This document shows, in pieces, positions 16,094 through 21,296 of a DNA stretch of 21,296 nucleotides. The stretch is from assembly GCA_900754955.1 (NCBI GenBank), contig CAAEEV010000162.1:1-21296 (forward strand). The letters run 5' to 3'. Position 1 is the first letter of the stretch. The number at the start of each line of letters is the position of its first letter. The notes under the pieces were generated by a model. That model saw only the letters and a list, made by a program, of their open reading frames with translations, did not search any database and had not been told where the DNA came from. Origin of the DNA: Eggerthellaceae bacterium. Lineage in GTDB: Bacteria > Actinomycetota > Coriobacteriia > Coriobacteriales > Eggerthellaceae. The translations under genes and the position numbers were made by a program.

Positions 16094-16099
16094 TATACT
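16088..16099 (+). promoter_or_regulatory. Plus-strand extended -10 promoter of the orphan RNA unit
   Basis: TGA-TATACT (hexamer 16094-16099) is a good extended -10. No well-spaced -35 is seen, which extended -10 promoters can tolerate. Transcription would begin near 16106 and run to the terminator at 16180-16222. Confidence 0.55.
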
Positions 16100-16105
16100 G
16101 TCATG

Positions 16106-16222
16106 CGATTTACGAGAAGCATCCAGGCTTCACCAAGATGAAGGTTCTGTTTTTGGAGGGGACAGGATCCTTTGTCTTACAAGAGCCGTGATCTGCGCAG
16201 CAGGTCACGGCTCTTGGCTTTT
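16106..16222 (+). ncRNA. Candidate small RNA or orphan attenuated leader
   Basis: About 115 nt lie between a plausible promoter and an intrinsic terminator, with no plus-strand gene after it. The 5' part can form two mutually exclusive hairpins: GAAGC/GCTTC (16116-16131) or CTTCA/TGAAG (16128-16143), reminiscent of a switching leader. Two tiny frames overlap by ATGA: 16103-16141 (12 aa) and 16138-16191 (17 aa, starting MKVLFLEGTG), the second ending inside the left arm of the terminator stem; neither has a good ribosome site. I do not see the conserved cores of SRP RNA, tmRNA, 6S or a tRNA. It could be a regulatory RNA, a leader-peptide attenuator left without its gene, or a remnant. Confidence 0.45.
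16180..16222 (+). terminator. Intrinsic terminator of the orphan RNA unit
   Basis: A perfect 12-bp stem, CAAGAGCCGTGA (16180-16191) with TCACGGCTCTTG (16205-16216) and a 13-nt loop, is followed two bases later by TTTT (16219-16222). The T tract is only on the plus strand, which sets the orientation. Confidence 0.8.
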
Positions 16223-16436
16223 CTGCAGCGAACGAGGTCCTCCAGCCCCCCTCGTCGCAAACAGCACAGCGTCCCGCTGCAAACGACACGCCATGCGCAC
16301 TATCTCGCGACAAGTGCACCCCACCGCAAATGGCACGCGCGCTACCCCGCGGCGCGCCGCGAGCGCCGCTCCGCAACAAGAGCACCCCCGCAGCGAACAG
16401 GGGCGCACCGCACCCCGCAAACTGCACCAGCACGCG
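16223..16436. repeat. Degenerate CGCAAA-containing repeat, spacing about 44-47 bp
   Basis: CGCAAAC/TGCAAAC-type cores recur at about 16256, 16278, 16325, 16372 and 16416, mostly followed by GCAC or ACAC. The last three steps are 47, 47 and 44 bp. Otherwise GC-rich and without a convincing gene. Confidence 0.35.
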
Positions 16437-16470
16437 AAAAGGGCCCGCCGGACGCACGTCCGACGGGCCC
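16437..16470 (-). terminator. Terminator of the dnaX-ybaB-recR cluster
   Basis: GGGCCCG-C-CGGAC and GTCCG-A-CGGGCCC form a 12-bp stem with one mismatch and a short loop. On the minus strand it is followed directly by TTTT. It begins 22 nt after the recR stop. Confidence 0.9.
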
Positions 16471-16491
16471 TCCGTCTCGCTCGCAGCAAAC

Positions 16492-17088
16492 CTACAGCGT
16501 GCGCCGCATCTCAAGCGCGCGCCCGAGCGTCACCTCGTCGGCAAACTCAAGATCGCCGCCCACGGGCAAACCGCTTGCAGGGCGCGTCACCTTGATGCCG
16601 AGCGGCTTGATGAGACGCGCCAGATAAGCCGCCGTCGTCTCACCCTCGATGTTAGGGTTGGTGGCGAGCACCACCTCCTCAACATCTTCGGAAGCGAGGC
16701 GCGCAAGCAACTCGGAAATGCGCAGATCATCGGGGCCGACACCCTCCATGGGGGACAGAGCGCCGCCGAGCACGTGGTATACGCCCGAGAACACCGCAGT
16801 GCGCTCGATCGGCGGAATGTCGCGCGGCTCGCTCACCACGCAGATCACACTGCCGTCGCGCTTCGGGCTTGCGCATATCTCGCACAGATCGGACTCGGCG
16901 TAGTTGAAGCAACGGCTGCAGAAATGCACCGTCTCTTTCACCTCGATGATCGCCTCGGCGAGACGCAACGCCGTCGCCTTGTCGGAGTTGAGAATGAAGT
17001 ACGCCATGCGCTGGGCCGACTTGGGCCCGACGCCGGGAAGCCGCTCAAGCTCGTCGAGCAGCTTCTGTATCGATGGAGCAGCTTGCAT
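16492..17088 (-). CDS. recR: Recombination mediator protein RecR
   Basis: 198 aa, normal family length. RecR works with RecO (and RecF) to load RecA on SSB-coated single-stranded DNA at gaps. The N-terminal helix-hairpin-helix is at about 10-28 ([16 protein letters not shown]). The zinc finger has Cys57, 60, 69 and 72 (CSRC..CEIC). The Toprim domain spans about 80-175, with [13 protein letters not shown] and the [15 protein letters not shown] motif. The start ATG (17088) is 10 nt after the ybaB stop with a weak ribosome site, consistent with translation coupled to ybaB. Last gene of the cluster, followed by a strong terminator. Confidence 0.97.
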   Translation of the reverse strand: MQAAPSIQKLLDELERLPGVGPKSAQRMAYFILNSDKATALRLAEAIIEVKETVHFCSRCFNYAESDLCEICASPKRDGSVICVVSEPRDIPPIERTAVFSGVYHVLGGALSPMEGVGPDDLRISELLARLASEDVEEVVLATNPNIEGETTAAYLARLIKPLGIKVTRPASGLPVGGDLEFADEVTLGRALEMRRTL

Positions 17089-17098
17089 CCCGCGTACG

Positions 17099-17407
17099 CT
17101 ACATGAGGCCCGGGATCTTCATGCCGCCCATGACGGCGCTCATGCGGGCGTTCGACGCCTCGGTCGCGGAACGCAGCGCCTCGTTGACCGCAGCGACGAC
17201 CATGTCCTCGAGCATCTCGACGTCCTCGGGGTCAACCGCCGCAGGATCAATGGAGACCGACTTGAGCGTCATGTCGCCGCCCGCCGTGGCCTTGACCATG
17301 CCGCCGCCCGCCGTGGCCTCGAACTCCATCTGGGCGATCTCCTCCTGCGCAAGCGCAGCCTCGCGCTGCATCTTCTGCGCCTGCTTCATCATTTTCTTCA
17401 TATCCAT
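17099..17407 (-). CDS. ybaB: YbaB/EbfC family nucleoid-associated protein
   Basis: 102-aa small DNA-binding protein, a homodimer in its relatives, found between dnaX and recR in many bacteria. The start is the ATG at 17407 with AGGAG eight bases before it. The N-terminal helix ([12 protein letters not shown].., 3-30) is amphipathic and Met/Gln/Glu-rich. The central strands ([17 protein letters not shown], about 30-46) and the acidic [24 protein letters not shown] helix (52-78) match the family closely. The C-terminus is Met/Gly-rich as usual. A possible extended -10 (TGC-TATGAT, hexamer 17477-17482) lies upstream, so it may be transcribed independently of dnaX. Confidence 0.95.
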   Translation of the reverse strand: MDMKKMMKQAQKMQREAALAQEEIAQMEFEATAGGGMVKATAGGDMTLKSVSIDPAAVDPEDVEMLEDMVVAAVNEALRSATEASNARMSAVMGGMKIPGLM

Positions 17408-17476
17408 GAGCTTTGCTCCTCTTTCTCGTCGTCATGCGCCATGCCGCCTCGGCTGCACGGCGCGAAAAGCCCTTGC

Positions 17477-17482
17477 ATCATA
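17477..17482 (-). promoter_or_regulatory. Possible promoter for ybaB-recR
   Basis: TATGAT on the minus strand, preceded by TGC (extended -10), lies about 70 nt before the ybaB start, in the 146-nt gap after dnaX. No good -35 is visible. Confidence 0.35.
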
Positions 17483-17553
17483 GCACGAGCGCTTTCCGCA
17501 ACATCGCGCGACGCAGCCCTTGCCAAAAGAACATCGTCGCACCGCAGGAAGCG

Positions 17554-20187
17554 CTACTCGCGCACCTCGGTGAACGACGCCCCTTCCCCGAATCCGTAGG
17601 CGAGCATGGCGTCGAGGTCGGCGAGCGTCGGCTCGTCGGCGCGCGCGGCGGAAGCGGAAGCAGCTGCGGAAGACTGCGCGCCCGCACCAGACGCCGGCGC
17701 CGCGCCCGCTGCGGTATCTGACGCCGATGCCGCGCGAGCCGTCGCGCCCGCCGTCGGCGCCGCACTTGTGGCTGCCGCAGACATACCGCCGTTCGGCACG
17801 CCCGCACGCGCATCGGAAACGCTCGGGGCGCCGGCGCCATGCCTGGCATCCGCACTTTGGGAACGCGCAGAGTCCGCAGGCCGCGAGGCCGCCACGGGCT
17901 GAGACGCCGCCGGCATCGCATAGGGGTCGTCGTACGCATCGTCACCATAGGGAACCATGTCCTCGTAGAGGTCGACGGGCACCTCGTCCCAGTCGTTCGC
18001 CGAAGCAGATGCGGAAGCGGCTTGCGCCGGCTGGGACGCAGAGCCCGCACCGCGCGGCGTTTGCTCCTCGCGCACGGCGGGAGCGTCCTCCCACGGTGCG
18101 GGTTCGCGACGCTGAGCTGCGCGCGCAGCCGTCGGCGCGGCACCGGCAGATTGCGCCTCGAAGCGCGCCGCATCACCCGTCGCGACAGGCTGCGCAACTG
18201 CCTGCGTGCTTGCCGCAGCAGGCACTGTCTCATGCGCGGCAGCAGGCTGCGTCGCCGCCGCAGCCGCACGGGCCGCAGACTGCGCGGCACCCTGCACCGC
18301 ACCCTGGATGCCGCCCGCAGCGCCTTGTCCCGCCTTCGACAGGCGGAACGGCACCGGAGCACCGAGTGTCTGCGCGATTGCCGCGCTCAGCTCATCCTGC
18401 ACATCGCGTTTCTGGACGGCCTTGAACGCGAAGTCGTTCGCAGCGGGGAACTCGACCACGAGCGCGCCCGCCGCCTCATCGAGCACTGCCTTCGTGTTGA
18501 GGAACAGCACTCCGTAGGCCGCCTTCGCCTTTTTGAGATGCGCGAGCGTCGCCTGCCACATGCGCTGCAGCCCCGCGGGGTTGCGCATGCTCTCGAGCAG
18601 CTGCGGCGGAATACCGCCCGTCGCACCCGCACCCGCTCCTGTGCCAGCACCCGCGGCAACCGTCGAAGCAGGCTGCGGCGCCGCGCTCGACGTCGCCGGC
18701 ATCGGCGTCTCTGCCGCAGACGAAATACCGCTCCCCTCCGTGGAAGGCATCGCAGCAGATAACGAACCGGCGAAAGCCGCTGGACGCGCCGCGTCGCGCT
18801 CGTCCCGCGCTGCCGCTGCAGCCGCCGGCATCGCATCTCGCTGCACCTGTGCGCCGTCGTCTGCGGCGACGGCACCGCGCATCGCCCCCGCTTCGTCAGC
18901 GCGCACGGCACTCGCAGCAGACGCGCACGCCGCACTCGCGCCAACTCCAGCGCCCGCACCCGCAGCGCCCTGCGCCACGCCAGCGCCAGCCCCGAGCGCA
19001 TGCGCCACGCCAGCACTCGGCGACGACACCACATGCGCCACCGCCGAGTAGCCCGCCTCGAGCGCTTCGATGCGCTCCGCAAGCGACTCGAGCGTCAGGT
19101 CGGAATCGGGGCGCACCATTCGTGTGAGCGCAATCTCGAACGAAAGCCGCTGGTTGGTCGACGACTTGAGCTCGGCGGTCAGATCGCCCAGCACGCCGAG
19201 CAGGCGCGCGAGACGGTCGGGACCGAACAGGGGCAGCTCACCCGCCAGCTCGCGCCGCACCGACTCGCTCACGTCGAGCACCGCCTCCTCGCCCGCCAGC
19301 GCCATGACGTACATGTTGCGCAGGTGCTCCGCGAGGTCGCGTGTGAACCGTGCCAAATCGGAACCCGTCTCAACGAACTCGGCCGTCCAGCGGAAGCACC
19401 CCGCCACATCGCGCGTGCCGATGAGCTTCACGATCTCGCCGAGCTCACTCACGTCGAGCGAACCGAGAATCTGCTCCGCATTCGCAAGTGTCACGCGACC
19501 CTCGCCGAACGCGATCACCTGCTCGAGCGAAGTGAGGGCGTTGCGCATGCCGCCTTCGGCGCGATGCGCGATGAGATCGAGCGCGTCGCCTTCGAACTCC
19601 ACGTTCTCCGATACGCAGATGGCGCCGAGACGCGACACCATCGCCTCGTTCGAGATGCGACGGAAGTCGAAGCGCTGACAACGCGAGTGAATCGTCTCGG
19701 GAACCTGCTGCGGATCGGTGGTGCACAGGATGAACACGACGTGGCTCGGCGGCTCCTCGAGCGTCTTGAGCAGCGCATTGAACGCCGCGTTCGACAGCAT
19801 ATGAACCTCGTCGATGATGTAGACCTTGTAGCGCCCGCGCGTGGGGGCGAACTGCACGCGACCGATAATCTCCTCGCGTACGTTCTCCACGCCCGTGCGG
19901 CTCGCCGCGTCGAGCTCGTACACGTCGGGATGCCTGCCGTCCGCGATCATCGTGCAGTCTTCGCACGTGCCGTCGGGGTCGGACGTGGGGCCCTGCTCGC
20001 ACAGCAGCGCCTTCGCAAGCAGACGCGCCGTGGTGGTCTTGCCCGTGCCGCGCGGTCCGCAGAACAGGTAGGCGTGGCTCACCTTGTCCTGCTCGATCGC
20101 GTTCTTGATCGTGCGCTCGATGTGCTCCTGACCGACGACGTCCTCGAAGATCTGCGGACGGTATTTGCGGTACAACGCCTCTGCCAT
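17554..20187 (-). CDS. dnaX: DNA polymerase III gamma/tau subunit
   Basis: 877-aa clamp-loader ATPase. The start is MAEALYRKYRP, ATG at 20187, with AAGGA eight bases upstream; a 23-residue upstream extension is rejected. AAA+ core: Walker A GPRGTGKT (44-51), Walker B VYIIDE (122-127), Arg finger in SRC (168-170), clamp-loader lid and collar to about 365. The zinc module has Cys63, Cys75 and Cys78, but the position that is normally the second Cys is Asp72 (PDGTCEDC). After an Ala/Gly-rich linker (380-520) a folded domain at about 525-620 (LQRMWQATLAHLKK..GVLFLNTKAVL) resembles the tau region of actinobacterial DnaX. Another Ala-rich stretch follows, broken by an acidic patch near 742 (DLYEDMVPYGDDAYDD), and ends in a conserved-looking LADLDAMLAYGFGEGASF tail. 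Larger than the roughly 550-650 aa usual outside actinobacteria-like lineages. Confidence 0.96.
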   Translation of the reverse strand: MAEALYRKYRPQIFEDVVGQEHIERTIKNAIEQDKVSHAYLFCGPRGTGKTTTARLLAKALLCEQGPTSDPDGTCEDCTMIADGRHPDVYELDAASRTGVENVREEIIGRVQFAPTRGRYKVYIIDEVHMLSNAAFNALLKTLEEPPSHVVFILCTTDPQQVPETIHSRCQRFDFRRISNEAMVSRLGAICVSENVEFEGDALDLIAHRAEGGMRNALTSLEQVIAFGEGRVTLANAEQILGSLDVSELGEIVKLIGTRDVAGCFRWTAEFVETGSDLARFTRDLAEHLRNMYVMALAGEEAVLDVSESVRRELAGELPLFGPDRLARLLGVLGDLTAELKSSTNQRLSFEIALTRMVRPDSDLTLESLAERIEALEAGYSAVAHVVSSPSAGVAHALGAGAGVAQGAAGAGAGVGASAACASAASAVRADEAGAMRGAVAADDGAQVQRDAMPAAAAAARDERDAARPAAFAGSLSAAMPSTEGSGISSAAETPMPATSSAAPQPASTVAAGAGTGAGAGATGGIPPQLLESMRNPAGLQRMWQATLAHLKKAKAAYGVLFLNTKAVLDEAAGALVVEFPAANDFAFKAVQKRDVQDELSAAIAQTLGAPVPFRLSKAGQGAAGGIQGAVQGAAQSAARAAAAATQPAAAHETVPAAASTQAVAQPVATGDAARFEAQSAGAAPTAARAAQRREPAPWEDAPAVREEQTPRGAGSASQPAQAASASASANDWDEVPVDLYEDMVPYGDDAYDDPYAMPAASQPVAASRPADSARSQSADARHGAGAPSVSDARAGVPNGGMSAAATSAAPTAGATARAASASDTAAGAAPASGAGAQSSAAASASAARADEPTLADLDAMLAYGFGEGASFTEVRE

Positions 20188-20573
20188 GATTCCCATCCTT
20201 GAGAGTTCGCGCCGCTCACCGGGCGACCTGGCCGCCGCACTGCCGCCCGCGGGCATCCCGCAGCGCGCGTCGTACGCCGAAAGCCCGCACGTGAGCGAAC
20301 CTGCTTAGTTCATCGACCATTATACGAGCAACGCCGCGGCACGCGGCGCAAGCCTGCGCACCCTGCACAGCCGCAGCGCGCATGCGGCAGCCCGCACGTC
20401 CGCGCAAACCGAGCGACGCCTCAACACAGGCGGCGGGCCACAGCCGTGCCGTGTCACACGCCGCAACGTCCGTGCCCGCCGCCTCAGCGCAAACCGCGGC
20501 GCCCGTACCGTGCCGCAGCACATGCCGCGCCACGCGACGAGACGCACGCCGCAGCATCCGCATGCCGCGCGCC
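20188..20573. other. Intergenic region between dedA-like gene and dnaX, with dnaX promoter
   Basis: About 390 bases without a convincing gene. A perfect -10 (TATAAT, minus strand, 20319-20324) would start dnaX transcription near 20312, giving a leader of about 125 nt; no good -35 is present. The part from 20330 to 20570 is extremely GC-rich with recurring GCCGCAGC and GCGCAAACCG words (near 20402 and 20489) and no T-tailed terminator. The SRP RNA core, which sits here in Bacillus, was looked for and not found. Confidence 0.5.
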
Positions 20574-21254
20574 TTACGCGCTCTCGACCTCGTCGGCTCC
20601 CTGCTTCTTGCGCGAGCCCATCGCGGCCTTAATCGCGCCGATAATCGCCGGCGCCACCGATACCGCCACGATGCCGAGCACGATCACCTCGAAGTGCTCC
20701 TGCACGAACGGAATGCCGCCGAAGAAGTAACCCACGAGCACGAACAGGCTCACCCACGCGATGCCGCCGATGCAGTTGAACAGCGTGAACTTCGCAAAGT
20801 TCATATGGCCCGTACCTGCGATGAACGGGGCGAACGTGCGGAAGAACGGCATGAAGCGCGTGATGATGATGGTCAGCCCGCCGTATTTCTCGAAGAAGTG
20901 GTCGAGCTTGGCCATGCGCTCGGGCGTGAGCGCCTTCACCTTGCCCGAGTCGATGATGCGCTTGCCGAAGAAACGCGCGATCCAGTAGTTCGACGTGTTG
21001 CCGAGAATGGCCGCCGTATAGAACACGAGCAGCGTGGCGATGACGTTGAGGCCGCCGCCGTCGGCCGAGAACACGCCCGCCGCGAACAGCAGCGAGTCGC
21101 CCGGCAGAAACGGGAAGAACACGAGGCCCGTCTCCACGAACACGATCAGCCACAGCGGCGTGTACACCCAGATGGGGCCGAGTGCGATGATCCAGCCCGC
21201 GATGGCCCCGCGCGGGTCGGAGAGAAGATTGATGAAGAAGTTGATGATTTCCAT
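20574..21254 (-). CDS. DedA-family membrane protein
   Basis: 226-aa integral membrane protein of the DedA/SNARE-associated group; some members act as undecaprenyl-phosphate or phospholipid flippases, and others support proton-motive-force homeostasis. Start ATG at 21254 with AAGG six bases upstream. Hallmarks are ETGLVFFPFLPGDSLLFAAG (41-60, Glu41 and Asp53) and RFMPFFRTFAPFIAGTGHM (133-151, Arg133 and Arg139). Both re-entrant/TM regions are expected, with further membrane spans near 20-36, 70-88, 156-178 and 188-206. The C-terminus is short and charged. No partner gene is adjacent; it precedes dnaX after a long gap and is probably transcribed on its own. Confidence 0.95.
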   Translation of the reverse strand: MEIINFFINLLSDPRGAIAGWIIALGPIWVYTPLWLIVFVETGLVFFPFLPGDSLLFAAGVFSADGGGLNVIATLLVFYTAAILGNTSNYWIARFFGKRIIDSGKVKALTPERMAKLDHFFEKYGGLTIIITRFMPFFRTFAPFIAGTGHMNFAKFTLFNCIGGIAWVSLFVLVGYFFGGIPFVQEHFEVIVLGIVAVSVAPAIIGAIKAAMGSRKKQGADEVESA

Positions 21255-21296
21255 GGAAGCCCTTCGCAGTGCCCGTCAGCCCGATGCGCCCGCAGC

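Noticed and set aside
15770-16100. Replication origin in the AT-rich stretch
   Set aside because: No DnaA box (TTATNCACA) cluster was seen, and no dnaA, dnaN or rpmH gene is in the window.
18520-18535. Programmed -1 frameshift site in dnaX at C-AAA-AAG
   Set aside because: The first slippery codon would re-pair as CAA, so it lacks the A-AAA-AAG form, and no stimulatory hairpin or upstream Shine-Dalgarno is evident.
20188-20320. SRP (4.5S/scRNA) gene upstream of dnaX, as in Bacillus
   Set aside because: The conserved apical core with GGAAGGAAGCAG-like sequence is absent on either strand; only a short CCAGGTC word occurs.

Overview
The window is GC-rich DNA from a monoderm bacterium. The gene set (HtrA protease with an N-terminal cytoplasmic tail, MobB-MobA fusion, a multi-cluster iron-sulfur protein, actinobacterial-looking DnaX, lipoprotein-type amino acid receptor) best fits Coriobacteriia, probably Eggerthellaceae. 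That placement is inference from gene content and composition; no rRNA gene is present. Thirteen genes lie on the minus strand and three on the plus strand.

Layout. 38-1489: membrane-anchored HtrA-type serine protease. 1616-4411: a polar amino acid ABC transporter operon read leftwards (receptor lipoprotein, permease, ATPase, small two-TM protein), with a promoter near 4520-4547, a strong internal hairpin after the receptor gene and a terminator at 1537-1558. 4728-8793: a coupled FtsX/MacB-type ABC exporter pair whose permease carries about 300 residues of coiled coil. 8794-9645: a non-coding interval with the exporter promoter, operator-like boxes, a degenerate repeat array of about 29 bp, a perfect ParB site (parS, 9334-9349) and an inverted repeat over the promoter of a divergent TetR-type regulator (9646-10197). 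10319-11407: a NOL1/NOP2/Sun RNA cytosine methyltransferase, divergent from a plus-strand pair, an UPF0173/UlaG-like metallo-beta-lactamase-fold protein and D-aminoacyl-tRNA deacylase. 12773-15340: a MobB-MobA fusion immediately followed by a four-cluster iron-sulfur protein. 15341-16491: 1.1 kb without a gene, holding three 50-bp tandem repeats, a pair of 32-bp inverted repeats in AT-rich DNA, and a promoter-plus-terminator unit that looks like a small RNA gene. 16492-20187: dnaX, ybaB/ebfC and recR in their usual order. 20574-21254: a DedA-family membrane protein.

How the genes relate. dnaX-ybaB-recR is a classic replication and recombination-repair cluster. In several bacteria it lies near oriC, and parS sites are also concentrated there, so the perfect parS 7 kb away suggests the window is origin-proximal. 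The TetR-type regulator and the FtsX-type exporter are divergent neighbours and may form one regulated unit. The MobB-MobA fusion and iron-sulfur protein form a gene pair for molybdenum-cofactor enzymes, typical of an anaerobe with many molybdoenzymes.

The least ordinary parts are the intergenic regions: parS inside a periodic degenerate array, the tandem and inverted repeats around 15.6-16.0 kb, and the orphan RNA unit at 16.1-16.2 kb. All readings are by eye; no searches or folding programs were run.
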